Below are positions 22,136 to 34,283 of a DNA stretch of 64,000 nt, one piece after another. This DNA is from Calamus simplicifolius. Lineage: Eukaryota; Streptophyta; Magnoliopsida; Arecales; Arecaceae. Position 1 is the first letter of the stretch; every line of letters starts with the position of its first letter. The stretch spans positions 19,507-83,506 of the forward strand of contig UESW01000124.1 in the NCBI GenBank assembly GCA_900491605.1, given 5' to 3'. The notes below the pieces were generated by a model. That model did not search any database. It was not told the origin of the DNA and saw nothing but the letters and a program-made list of their open reading frames with translations. The position numbers and the translations under genes were made by a program.

Positions 22136-23192
22136 AAAGCGAGGTTGGCCTTGGATGTTGATGCAAGGTAGATCTTTCCTGCATGACATTTTTAAGTATT
22201 AATGAAAAAAACTGTCTTAAGTGCAATGTACTTAGCTCTTGTAGTTCCCAGTTTTTTTTTTGCGGGTTTGAGCACTTTTGTCCGCTGGTGACCTGCCCCC
22301 CAGGGAATCATGTTAGTTGGATTGGAGGTATCGTTGCCCTTACTTGGGCCTTCCCTCGCATTGGAGGCCAGGATGAGATGTCTATGGCCGGGAAGAAGCT
22401 AGAAATCAGGACAAAGCTGGAGGCCGTTGAGGAAAGCTTCGACAGTTGGCTGTCGTTGAAGACGAGTGGCTGGGAGAGTCCATCGAGGACTTGCTGAGAG
22501 TTGATATCAGCGGAGTAAAAAGGCCGACGGAATTGCTAAGAGGGCCCTTTGCCTAGCTCTTTCCTTGAAGAGATTGATTGCCCTTAGTGCTGAAGCTTGA
22601 AAGCAGCTAGAACGAAATCCGTAAAAGGTCCTGGGCTCAGTTTGGCTTTTGGGTGTAACAGAGAGAAGGAGAGAGAGGAAAGTTGGAGTCAACAGTCAAA
22701 GCCTTTTGCCCTCATCTTCCTCCTTGCGTTAATTGCAACAATACTCTCGGCTTACTACCGTAAGAGATTAAAATACCCATAAATACTTGAGGAGTTAGGA
22801 TTTGGGTGGCAAGGAGTGGCGCTCTTGCTGGCTAACGAGCCTGAGCCTTAAATGGCCGTTGAGCTTGAGTTTGAGGTTGCTCTTGCTCCTGAGCTTGTTG
22901 CCACATGGCCATGGAATATCGCTCCCATAGCCTTTGAACAACTGCCATTAATGCTTGAATCTTCAGGGTGAGGGTAGCCCGGTGATTTTCTTGAATGGCG
23001 TGAACTGGTGGTGATGGTGGAACAGAGAACTAGCATCTTGTTGCTCAGTTTGTTAGGTTGCCCCCCAGCGTTACTGGTGAAAGCTTCCCGGATTCTTGTC
23101 ATCACCCTCTTCACGATCCATCATTTTGATGAAAAAGGGATGAGGATATGCAAACCAGCATCGCTGACCCTTCCCCTTCCTAGCACCCAATC
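22136..23192 (-). other. Interior of the non-autonomous LTR element, no recognised domain
   Basis: A short minus-strand open frame (22848-23114) starts near where a gag would begin, but no gag signature is visible. Next to the right LTR the minus strand reads TTGGGTGCTAGGAAGGGG, a possible primer-binding site that I cannot match to a tRNA with certainty. Confidence 0.5.
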
Positions 23193-24197
23193 TGTTGATG
23201 CCAGATCACCGCCCTCAAGCATCCGCAGTATCCGGTTGCCTCCTCCAGCGAGCTCTCGCGCCTCCGGGCCTGCAAACAAGTCCCAGGGTTGAAGATTCCG
23301 GTGGGGACCCTCCGACGCTTAAGTCAGTGCTCTGGGCAATGGCCGTGAGCTTGAGGAAGCTCGAAAGAGAAAGAGAGAGAGAGGCTCCGAAAAGAGCTCT
23401 CTCTGTGAGCGTTTAGGAGCGTTATGAGTGTGTTACCTGGTCGGGGTCCCTCTTACCCTTTTTATAGATGCCTGGAGTCCGTGGGCTTGGGGCGTGATCA
23501 CTTGTTAGAACATTAATTGATGGCAGCACAGTGGAGCTTACCTCCATTGATGTATCGAGCTGCAGGCATCCTGTCAGAGTAGGTGGTTGCAGGGCATGGC
23601 CGATCGCTATGCGCTTGCCAAACATGTCCCCTACGTTACCTTTTTAGTTGTCCTATGCGGACAGTGATGGGTGATAAAGTTAGTCGTATGGGTCCCAAGG
23701 TACATCCGTTGGGCGAGAAGGATGATGTTGAGTTGAAGCCAACTGTCCCTCATAGAACATTGATTATAGAGTGCTTGTGTGGCACCATTCATGCTCTCTG
23801 ATGAGTTTCAGAAAAGACTGATGGTGAACACTTGCATGGAATATGAGGCTCTGTTCACTTGCATGACACTGTTCCGGAGGGAGCTTGGCAGCTGCAGGTC
23901 CGAGGCCAAGCGAGAGTTGAGACTGAAACGTTGCAGCCATAAATGCCTTTATATAGGGAGAGAGTAAGGCAATAAATGCCTTAGAGCAATTGTATGCACG
24001 TTGGCCTTGGAGGTGTCGGCCTTGGAGGTTAGGTTCGGTGGTCGGAGGAGAGCAACGTGGCAGCCATAAATGCCTTAATAAGGTAATAAATGCCTTAGAG
24101 CAATTGTATGCACATTGTCTTGGAGGTGTCGGCAGGTCTCGGAGCGTGGCCGAAAGGGCTCCGTTAGTTTCCTTCTTTCATGGGATCAGCCATATTA
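23193..24197 (-). repeat. Right LTR of the non-autonomous element
   Basis: TGTTGATG to CATATTA, 1005 bases. The usual terminal CA has changed to TA. It is clearly homologous to the left LTR with many small indels, which suggests an old insertion. Confidence 0.88.
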
Positions 24198-24202
24198 CTA
24201 AC

Positions 24203-27200
24203 AAAACCCCAAATTTAATAGGCATATATAGCAGATACTAAAACCAAAATCTACCTTTTGGTTGCATATTTTTTCGTGACTATGTTGCAGAACCATTGCT
24301 ACTCAGTCCTAATCCATGTGCACACATTCTATCATGGTCCTCATCATGATGATCTATTCACTATCTAATTCTTGCCATTAGATACCATTGTTCTTGAATT
24401 TTGCTGGAATATTTAGAAAGAGTGGAATAATATATTATAATTGAATAAGGTTTTTTCCCAAGATAAGATCATGAAATAAGTGACTCATTTATTGAAGGAC
24501 TAGGCCAATTTTTGTTGTTGGTAGACCAAGGAGAGCTATGGAGAGGTTGTGAGAAATATTTTTTGTTCTCTTTTGTCTTAACTTGATTGATCCTATCATC
24601 CTTATTAGAGAATGCATTTTTTTTTATTTTATTCTTTTATTATATTAAGAGATTAGGCAACTAGTTCCTCCTTTTCCTCGAAGAGAAGAGAAAAAAAAGG
24701 AAATATAAGAAGTACCTATAGCTTGTGATGATGCAACTGGCTATCTAGCTTGAGTACATTAATTGCCAAAGATGTTATCATTTCTTGTAAAATAAATACA
24801 AAATAAAAGCAAATAAGGTATCTGTAGACATCAAAGACAAAAATTGGTGTTGTTCTTGTACTATACTTGATCCATATGGTTGTTAGGGCATCTCAAACTA
24901 TACTTGATCCATATGGTCTCAAAATGAGTCTTAACCTTCTTATCCAAACTTAGTAGCCTCTATTCTATCTTTTCAAACCTTTGGTATCATAAAATAAAGA
25001 TCATTTTAGTAAACACCAAATATATACTAACATAAATTTGCTCAATATTTCTTTAATTAATTAAATCAATCTTTACATAATACAAAGTGAAGTATTTCAA
25101 GATATAGCCTAGGTCAACATTTACTTAGTTAGGTCTACATAACCTATCCAAGTTGATCATCACGAAATATTAAAGAAAAAACTAAACTTGATGAGATATT
25201 GAAAGTCCAAACTAGTTATCAAATAAATGGATCAATTTAGATCTAGACTGGAATAACCTAGGATCTCATGTAACAAAACTAGCATGCTTGCATGCATCTT
25301 CACATAAATTATAGATATAAAGCCAACATTGTTCATATAGGACTTAAAGCATCCTTAATTAGAAAAGACTGAATCTAAATCAAACAAATAATTTGAAGAT
25401 ACTAAAATAAAAATTTCTACCACTTAAATAAAAGTTAAATACAAATTTATTAACATACCTAGGTCTCCATTTTCCTAAACCACCCACTACAAAACTTTGT
25501 GCTCTAAATGGATTAAGTGTTGATGAAAGAGCAACATGCCTAAAATGAGATTGAGGAGCTCATGAACGTATAGTACTTGTCATAATGATAACAATTATAA
25601 AGATATCAATAGAAAACTTTATAACATAGAACAACCAAGACCTCATTTATAGAAAAGCTAAACAAGAGTGAAATAATAATAATAATAAATTTAGTAATGC
25701 GCTGTAATGTAAATTAGGCATGCATATTAATCTTATAGATGGATTCTAGCACTAGATATTTAGTGTCTTAATGCTAAATATCATGAATATGCATTTAATG
25801 ATAACTAGTAGTAATAATTTGCCTAAAATATTCACAACATCTATTACATAGCTCAAAATTCTAATATGCTAAAAGATGTGAACTTATCCTCATGTCTTTA
25901 AGGATAGAAAATTATGTTTCAATTTTTTTTTGTTTAGACTAGTATTTCTTAAGGTTTGTTGCCTATCCTTCAATGTTATCTTCTACAAATTAATGTACAT
26001 ATCAATGGTTTATCTACTTACTCTTATTCTATTTCATGGTCTTCTTTCCATCATATATTATTAAAGGATCATTTTAGCTATATTTATATGCTTAAGTCCT
26101 TATTGTTGCCTCAAAAATAGAGGAGTTCTAAGGGTATCTCAACAATGGTGTATAGGCTATACCCCATAACCATCACATTTTTACAAGTTGTAGTAATTCA
26201 TACCAATAAATATTGTAACATATTGAAATGTATGTTGGATGTGTATGTTTATCTTATAGAAGAATTTTAGCACTAGGCATAGTTTTTAATTAGGTGATAT
26301 ATATCAAGGTTGTGCTAGGCAACTAGTAGTAACAAATAGTTTAACATATTCATGATATAAAATATTTGGTTTAAAATACTATTGATATGCCAAAGGATGT
26401 GGACTCATTTTCATGTATTTAAGAATTTTAAAAATATTAAAAAAATTATTTAGCCTTATTTATTGAGTCAGATAGCTTAATCTTTTACAAATCTATGTGC
26501 ATGTTAATGAATTGTCTACGTATTATTATTTTACTTCTTGGTCTCCTTTCCATCATAAGTTATTAAAAGACTATTTTAGCTTCATTAATTTCCTATATTT
26601 TTAATGACCGTAAACCCTTAATATAGTTTTAAGAACATGGGTAATATCTCATTAGTAGGAAGCATTAGGACTAAATGTTATTAATGCAATACAAAATATC
26701 TATGCTTTCGTGAAGAATAATATATAATTACAAGCAATTAGAAATATAAAATAAGATAGAAAACTCACTATAATAAAAATGTAACCAAACATCTCAACAA
26801 AGTTTAGTAGGTTGGTTTCATTACCTATTGTGCAAAGTACTTAACAATGAGGCTAACTACTTTCTCATGGCCTTTGTTGGTATCCTATCTAAGAAATATT
26901 TTTTCTAGTTATTACTACTGTTATTATTATTCTTTATTATTTTTTATTTTACCATCAGAAATAACATAAGATTAGTATACAAGAGGACTTAAATTAGCTT
27001 TTGTTTCAAAAATAGGCTAGATACTATTTTGTAAGCAATGTTTTAAAGCCTAGTTCTCCTTACATATCTCATATTTGTTTAATATCAACCAATAATGGCC
27101 TTGCCAAGAGTGTGTTTTTTACTTTTTAAAGATGCTAGATTGACAAAAAGCTGTCACATTGGTGTTAGAGGCTTCAACTATTATATTATTTATATAAACT

Positions 27201-28099
27201 ACTTTTGTTTTAACTATCATTATTTATATAACAATGTTTCTTTTAGCTGAATTGTGAAATAGTGAACCCATTTCATTAGTATAATAAAATGACACAAAAA
27301 TATTGTAATAGGAGAGCTCCATTGTAAGAAAAAAATAATTAGTTATTGCAAATAAATACCGCTCTCCCTCTGTGTGCTCAAAATTCAGAAACCAACATTC
27401 TAAACAAAATATTATCCTAATAATGAAAATAAAAAATAAAAATTAAGAGCATAATTTTCATTCCCTAACCTAATGGCCCAAGGTAAAAATTAGCAAACAA
27501 CTGCATATTTAGTAGGGTGAATCAACTGAATATGCTATGTCTACCTAAAAATCTAAAAATCACATATGCATACTATCAAAAATAATTCACAAGTAGTGGT
27601 AGACAAAAACTAACATAACTAATAAAAGTTTCAACTCTTTAAACCCACTATCTTTCTTTAAACCCACTATCTTCATTAAAAAAAATTAAAATATAATATA
27701 ATTGTTTGGTTAATTACTGACCTAAGCTGGCAAATGATAAAGCTGCAAGTATTCATAACACTTTAGCACACATCACAATAAAAAATAAGAGAAAATAATA
27801 AGCTAACAACCCGGCAAGTAATCTCTATCTTTACTTGAATCAAGCAGGTTATGTATAGACATCTTGTATGACCAATATAGTAATATATATAATATAAAGC
27901 AATATGTCAAAGTTTAAGATCCAATCACATAAAGGATCATTTTTATCAAAAATATATATCATTAATTTTCAAATATTTAAAATGCATCACCTTTGTGAAT
28001 CCTTTTTCTTTTAACAAAGTACTTCAAAATTCACACTCCTTTAATTATAAAGATTATGACATGATTTAATCTATGAAAAAGCTTGAGAAGTCACACTCC
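24203..28099. other. AT-rich spacer, no gene; diverged direct repeats
   Basis: No open frame above 60 codons and no coding signature. A diverged direct duplication is present (25720-26100 and 26225-26600). The rest is unrecognised. Confidence 0.6.
25720..26600. repeat. Diverged direct duplication, offset about 510 bases
   Basis: Paired anchors include AAAGATGTGAACTTATCCTC (about 25871) with AAAGGATGTGGACTCATTTTC (about 26391), and TTTCCATCATATATTATTAAA (about 26045) with TTTCCATCATAAGTTATTAAA (about 26548). Order and spacing are kept. The identity of the repeat is unknown. Confidence 0.7.
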
Positions 28100-28920
28100 T
28101 GAATAAAAAACGTTCAATATAGTGTCATGGCTAATGATCAACCCTCAATAGCTAGGCTCATAATACATGCTGACATTTAGTAATGGCTAGTGATCAATCT
28201 CAAGTAGTTAGCTAGGCCTATAAAATATGCCAATATACAATCATCGCTAGTGATCAACTATATTTGGCTAGGCTCATAATATATACAGATATACATTTAT
28301 AGCCAGTAAAAACTCTAACTAACTAAGCCCACCAATGTATGCACATATGGTCATAATGCGAATGATGTACTCAGTTAGATTCAAACATTGTTAAACTAAA
28401 GAGAATATAATGTTCATTTCAAGCCAATTTTCAAAAATTTATAAATCAAACATGCATAGATTTAGAAAACCTTTCTACAATATTTAAATCATGCCTTTCA
28501 AATCAATATATTTCTAATAGATCATAATTCAATATCATGCTCAAAGGAATATGTTATACTTGATCTACAATTTAAAAATAATTCTATCCATCTATGCAAG
28601 AAAAGCACATATACATCTTTAATTTTAAATATACATGAAATATGCATAAATATTTTTCATAATATGAAACTATACATAAATAATTTTATTTTTCTGATTT
28701 TCAAAATATTCAGTCCTTTTTTCCAAATGCATAAATAAAATTGAACAATATGGATTATGAATAAAATATTTTTTTGCGGTGATAAAAAATTAGAGATAGA
28801 GAAACTTACCTATCTTAGTCAATAAAATCTTGTAATCCATTAATCAAGTTTGCTTGTAGCCTTAGATATATGACTCATCTTTTAATTTTGATATTCCACT
28901 AAAGTTGAAGGACTTGATCA
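28100..28920 (+). repeat. Arm 1 of a diverged inverted repeat, with ~58-base tandem units
   Basis: From about 28120 to 28340, four degenerate units contain GGCTA(A/G)TGATCAA followed by GCTAGGC(T/C)CATAA. The region to 28920 resembles the reverse complement of 31380-33640. Shared anchors include AATCAAACATGCATAG (28446-28461 and, inverted, about 31845-31860). It may be a fragment of an unclassified transposon. Confidence 0.65.
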
Positions 28921-30385
28921 TAGTTATAAGTACAGTCAATCATCAACCATGTGGTAAAGAGAGAAAATTAAGTGTGGGAAAGAGGAAAAAGTAAATCTAG
29001 TTATTGCACTCATACATGATCGATGCCTTATAATGGTGTCTTGTTAATCGATAAACTCAATAGATCGCCAAGAATGAGGCATTGAGGTGGGGAATTGGTC
29101 ATAGTAAATAGGAGAAAATAGGGCTTGAGCTTGCTTGAATTTCATTGGTGAATAGCCAACAATGAACATAGGATAAAGAGAGAATAAGAAGTACCTATGT
29201 GGTGATCAATGTTGACCAAAGGGAAAAAAAAGGAAAGAGGGATCAACATATAGTCAAAACCCAATAGACTCAACTTTAAGTCAAAACTAAGCAAACTTGA
29301 TTGCCCAAAAATGATAATGGTGCTTGGCGGAACACTATAGGAAGGGCCTTAAATAGAATTTCCAGCCTTCCTTCCTTATTTGACTAAAAACAAGACTCTG
29401 AATCCAATTAAAAGTTGGTGAGGTCTCAAAATTATAGTCCATCTTAGCTTGGAACAATCAACTCAATTTTCATTGAATCAACTCAAGTAAGTTGGCACCG
29501 AGTTAACATTGAGTCATTGGGTGAGTCCCTTTTTTTTCTTGAACTAAGATGATCAAATGGACTAGGCCCTATTCTTATTAGACTAAGCCCAAAGAGCTAA
29601 AACTTATGGTCATAATACAAAATGAAGGCAAGTGAATAGAAGAACATCACTACTTAAGACCAAGTAGCATATGAGTATCCAACCGGAAATATCAAATCTA
29701 AAACAATGGCGAAGAGAATGAATTTATCTCTCCTCTACCTTATCTTTGAGCTTGCCTATTATGTAAGAAAAAATTTAACATCACCAAAAGCCTTCTTAGA
29801 TGTGGAAAAATTATCAATGAGGAATTCAACTTTTTTCTATTTATAAGCTTCATATTTACTACTAAATAATAATTTTGCATGTAGATATACAATGGTAATT
29901 TAAAATAAAACATAATAATTTTGAATAATACTATTGCCAAAAATGAACCCTTAAATAAAATTAACTTTTCTTCCTATTATACAAGTTAATGTTAGCTTTT
30001 GGGTTATGAACCCAAATCGGGCACCCATGATAGGCTATGCAACCCAATGTAACTCTATTCAGTTATAGGATAGATTCTATCATGTAGAGGTGGACTAAGT
30101 CCAACATTATTTTTATCACTTAAGATGACAAAATTTCACCTCATCTTAATTACTTGAGTTGATAGGGCCCTCATCTAAAAGAAGGGGATACATGTTGGTA
30201 TTTACACAAAAGAGATCTAGAGAAATAAAGAAGAGAGAAATTAGCAGTCATGCTCTGTATCATCAGTTTAAGAAGTTATCAAAGACTAATTTTATGACAA
30301 GAGGATACTTTCTCCTGCATGATTACACTTTTGATCTTAGAATTGAGCTAGCAATTCAATTGAGTATCTAGAATATGCTTATTGT
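28921..30385. other. AT-rich spacer with one copy of a 350-base repeat
   Basis: 29073-29440 is a diverged direct copy of 30736-31090. No gene is seen. Confidence 0.55.
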
Positions 30386-31090
30386 TTGGCAGCCTCCCCA
30401 ACCAGAGCTTCTAAAAATCAATTTTGATGACCTCATCTATCCTAATAATTCTAGTGCAAGCTACATTATTCGAGATCATCTTGATAAGTATGTTCTTTTA
30501 CTTCCTATTTCTCTAAAATCGTAATATATCTTGAATGTACAATTGACTGTGACTTGGCAAAGTGGAATTCTCACCAGACATCGTCAGTTGACTCTTGTTA
30601 TTGTGAAATAGAGGCAGCAATCTCATATTAAGGACAAAGTTAAAAGGGAAGAGGAGGGTTCGAGGGTTGGTGATGCTGTCTCCAAGTCAACCAATTCCAT
30701 CCTTGTCCTTTAGCAGATAGACTAGTGGTTCCAGCAATGACATGTTGAGGTGGGGACCTAGTAATATTAAATAGGAAAAACTAGGCATGAGCTTAATTGA
30801 ACTGAATGTTGGTAATTACTAGCAAATAATTGATGAAGGATGACACACAGAGAGAGAATAAAGAGTACCTGTATGTGCAGCGATTGATGTTGACCATAAG
30901 GGAAGAAAAGAAGAGGTATCAATGTCAAGTCAAAACCAAGCAAACTCGATTGTCCAAAAACTATGATAGTGCATGGTGATGTAATCTTACGAGGATAAGG
31001 GCCTTACAGAGCTCTCAACCTCTCTTCCTTCTTGGTTGATTGAAAATAGTATTCTAATCTAGCTGGAAATTGGATTGTGCTAACAACCTC
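29073..31090. repeat. Pair of diverged 350-base direct repeats 1.66 kb apart
   Basis: The units are 29073-29440 and 30736-31090. Both start near TTGAGGTGGGGA. They share GAGAGAATAA-AGTACCT and TGTTGACCA, and TCAAAACCAAGCAAACT-like and CTTCCTTCTT-like stretches in order. They could be LTRs of a degraded element holding the LINE fragment at 30386, or two independent insertions. Confidence 0.6.
30386..30735 (+). pseudogene. LINE RNase H fragment
   Basis: Frame reads WQPPQPELLKINFDD and then ASYIIRDHLDK. This matches the WEPPPPGLLK-INFDGS-AYVIRDADG region of the LINE at 1-5439. Several stops follow. The catalytic Asp of INFD is kept, but the Glu region has degenerated (QLTVTWQ). Confidence 0.7.
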
Positions 31091-31379
31091 CCGATGAATT
31101 GGTACCCACTCTAGCCTTTATGGGGTACTATTAGACCTCCACATTTGATGACCCCTCTCATGCTGCCATTATTTGGATTAATTGGTCCCTGACCCCTCAG
31201 TTAGAAGTTGATACTCTAATATGATCTATACAGGACCTATTTAGCATTATTTCTCCTCGTATATTTCCACCTCTAATCCTCTAAATCACACTGATTACTG
31301 AATTTTAATCTATAGTAGTGTATTCATTTGAGAATATTTTCTCCCTTATCCCTTGTAATTGAAGGTTGATGGGGTTCAT

Positions 31380-33640
31380 ATCTGTGATCAAAAATTTGAA
31401 TTTTTGTAGAACACTAGAATTAGAAGACAAGTCACATATTTGAAACTATGAACAATTTTGCTTGATAAATTGTAAGATCGCATAGATTAGCAAGGGTACC
31501 TCTACATCTAGTATTTTATTATGGTATAAAATGTTTTATTTAGAAATTCATATTGCATAATTTTATTTATGTAGTTGGAAAAATAGGACTAATATTTGAT
31601 ATTGAAATTATAAAAATTATTTATGCATGATTTCATAACGTGAAAATTATTTGTATATATTTTATGTAAGTTGAAAATCAAAAAAATTTTTTTTTTGCCT
31701 ATCTAGCCTAAATGCAAATTTATCTTGAATATTGTGGATCAAGCATAATATATTCATTTGAGAATGTTATAAAGTATGATGCATTGAAAAATGTGTTGAA
31801 TTGAAAAGAAATAATTAAATATTGTGCGAAGGGTTTCCAAGCCTATGCATGTTTGATTTGTAAATCTATAAAAAATTGATTTAGAATGAATGTCATGTTC
31901 GCTCTTTAATCTAATTAAGGTTCAGATATAGCCAGTTAAGGTAGATCTATGATAATATATTTGCGTGTCAACGTATCACCATACCTCACTCACTACAATA
32001 ATTCTTGGTTTAGGCAACGTTAAAAAATTTATTTTTTGATGCTAAAAAGTATCAAAAAGTAGCATCCCGATGCTTTTTGAAGCATCAAAAAAGTTAGAGT
32101 GGAGACAAAAAATTTTTGACGTATTTTGAAAGAGTTGGAAAAGGGTGTGCTGATGCTTTAAAGCATCGAATATTGCCGATGCTTTAAAGTATCGGCACAA
32201 TTTCTTATCGCCTCCCAAAGCATCCCTTTTTGTTGTACGAGATCTGAATGATTTCTTGCCAAAAAGCATCATCTTGATCCAGAGACCTTTCTATCACCAA
32301 AGACTCAAGATCCTAAACCTCCTGCAAGAACCCTCGATCGTGACACGCAAATAAAACAATCAGCATCAAGTAAGAATTGAAAACTTGGCACCAAGAATCA
32401 CACACCCGTTAGAGATGACACAGAGATGACAAAGTAATCGAAGCTTTTGAGAAAAAATACCAAAAATATCTAGAAAAATAGCTCAAATCAAAAGGATAAA
32501 GCGAAAGCCTGAATCCAATTATCTAAGAACACCTTGGTCAGTTCAAAGCTCAATCAACAGCGTCTAAACTCCAAATCCAATGCACATGAAAAAGGAACAC
32601 ACAAACACGAAGAAAAATCAATTGGAGAAGAAAAAATTTTTATGGATCTAAAGCTTATCAAAAGAAGCAAGTCACTGGACGCCACAATTACCCTTTAACT
32701 TGCAACGAAATCAAGACTAGAGAGAGAGACTAGACTACATTTCAGATCTCGAAGGCACCGATGGAAACCAACAACCAACCAAAGCAAGCAAATGGAAAAG
32801 GAAAAAAAAAGACTAGAGGAGAGGGGGGGGGGGGGTTCAGGTCATCTTTCGGGAGATTAGGGGGGAGCACGCGGGGTCGTTGGCACGAGCATGCAGGCAG
32901 AGCACAAGCTTCCAAGGCGATGAGCCATCGGTGGTGAAGAAGATCTGGATGGGGTGGGGAAGGGGAAGAGAGTAGAAGATCTTGTGTGTGTGTGTGTGTG
33001 TGTGTGTTGGGGGGGAAGGAAGAGATAGGAGATCAGGGAACCCAATGCTTATAAGTGTCATTAAAGAATTTTCCCTGCCAACCCTTTCTACAAGTGTTGG
33101 CAGACTATGGTGCTTCCCGACGCTCTTACTGCGGTGCTTCCCGGCACTTCCTAAGAGCATCGGGAAAAAAAGGTTGTTAAAACGAAATTTTATTGTAGTG
33201 ACTGGTTCAGGTTTTTCCTCGTGTATCAGTGTATTTTGTGAGCCTATCCAATCGAAAAGATTTATGGTAATACGTCTATGTGTCAATATGTTGCCAGGCC
33301 TAGCTAGTTGAAGCTTTTGTTAGCTTCATCTGTATGTCAGCATGTATTGAGCATTGACGATGTTTATGATTTGGCATGTATCACGAACCTAGCTAGTTTA
33401 GGAGAGGTCTATTGTAATATGTTTATGATTAGCATATTATTAGGCCTAGCCTGTTAAGGCTTCTTTCAATGTTCGTGTGTCAATATGTATTATGAATTTA
33501 ACCTGTTGGGGCAAATTGTTAGTAATATGATTGTATCAGCATGTTGTTAAGCCTATCCAGTTGGAGCTAATTACTGGCCATAACTATGTGTTGATATGTT
33601 ATGTGTTTATGAGTATGACTCCTTAGGCCTTGTTATAAGA
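31380..33640 (-). repeat. Arm 2 of the inverted repeat, interrupted by a CACTA element
   Basis: The reverse complement of 31380-31990 plus 33201-33640 parallels 28100-28920, including the ~58-base tandem units (33290-33620, for example ATTAGGCCTAGCCTGTTAAGG). The CACTA element at 31991-33200 splits it. Confidence 0.6.
31991..33200. mobile_element. CACTA non-autonomous element, 1.21 kb
   Basis: Left end CACTACAATAATTC and right end TTTTATTGTAGTG are inverted. The 3-base duplication ACT flanks both sides (31988-31990 and 33201-33203). Both subterminal regions carry GATGCTTTAAAGCATCG-type motifs, likely transposase-binding sites. The right part holds a G-run (32824-32835) and a (GT)n tract near 32985-33007. 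No transposase is visible. Confidence 0.92.
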
Positions 33641-33743
33641 CTAATTGTGTCATAGTTGGAATGAATGAGATGAAGAATTTTGATCGAAACACCTCTATTA
33701 AAAGGAAAGGTGTTTTCAAAGCGATGCATTAAAAACATTAGTA

Positions 33744-34218
33744 GGGGAAAGACTGGCTGCATCTGCTTTTGTTATTCGAGGGACTGATAGAGCTCTTATG
33801 TCAGCAGGTGGGTTTGCTTCCTTAGATTGCTCTGTCCCTATGGCGGAGCTTTATGCTGTGTGGGCTGGTATCTTCCACGCCGTTCGGAGGCTTCATGCTC
33901 ATAGCCTGTTCATTGAAGGGGATTCTCTTTCTGTCGTTCGGTGGATTCAGACGGGAGATGGTGACCATTCTTCATCCAATCCCCTTCTTCGTGATATCTG
34001 GTCGATTCTGAGTCAGACCCACAGAGTTCACATCCGACACATCTATCGGGAAGCTAATTCTGCGACTGACTGGGTTGGACGGCGGTGGCTCATCATTCGG
34101 ATTTTTGGATATGTAATCAGGGCGACTCCTGTCCTATTGTTCTTAAGCATATTTTGTACTCTGATATGTCTGGGCTGACTCGCACCAGGTTAGTGTGATC
34201 GCCCGCTTGTACCAAAAA
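33744..34218 (+). mobile_element. 5'-truncated L1 LINE copy with perfect 13-base TSD
   Basis: AAAAACATTAGTA flanks the insert on both sides (33731-33743 and 34219-34231). The insert starts inside the RNase H domain (ASAFVIRGTD, PMAELYAVWAG, IEGDS, HIRHIYREANSATDWV) and ends in the family tail CTTGTACC plus an A-run. A frame break near 34080 removes the end of the domain. It is the cleanest evidence here that this family retrotransposed. Confidence 0.95.
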
Positions 34219-34283
34219 AAAAACATTAGTAACTAAAGACATATATGTGTATCATTTTAGTAAAATTGTTTCTTTATAGCACT

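Larger units (their letters stand above)
19617..24197 (-). mobile_element. Non-autonomous LTR retrotransposon, 4.58 kb, perfect TSD
   Basis: LTRs at 19617-20690 and 23193-24197 both start TGTTGATGCCAGATCACCGC. The element is flanked by CTAAC on both sides (19612-19616 and 24198-24202). Minus orientation is supported by a TATA box on the minus strand of each LTR (TATAAAAAGGGTAAG, near 19881 and 23455) and by a purine-rich minus-strand stretch next to the left LTR (20691-20709). The 2.5-kb interior has no gag or pol signature and holds a 97-base tandem array. A related solo LTR lies at 34284-35186. I cannot assign it to Gypsy or Copia. Confidence 0.9.

Noticed and set aside
20995..22226. Several open frames over the tandem array
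   Set aside because: They only reflect the repeated GC-rich unit in different frames; composition is repetitive and no domain is present.
32837..33286. Minus-strand open frame with a His-Thr run
   Set aside because: The run comes from the (GT)n microsatellite in the CACTA element; no protein signature.
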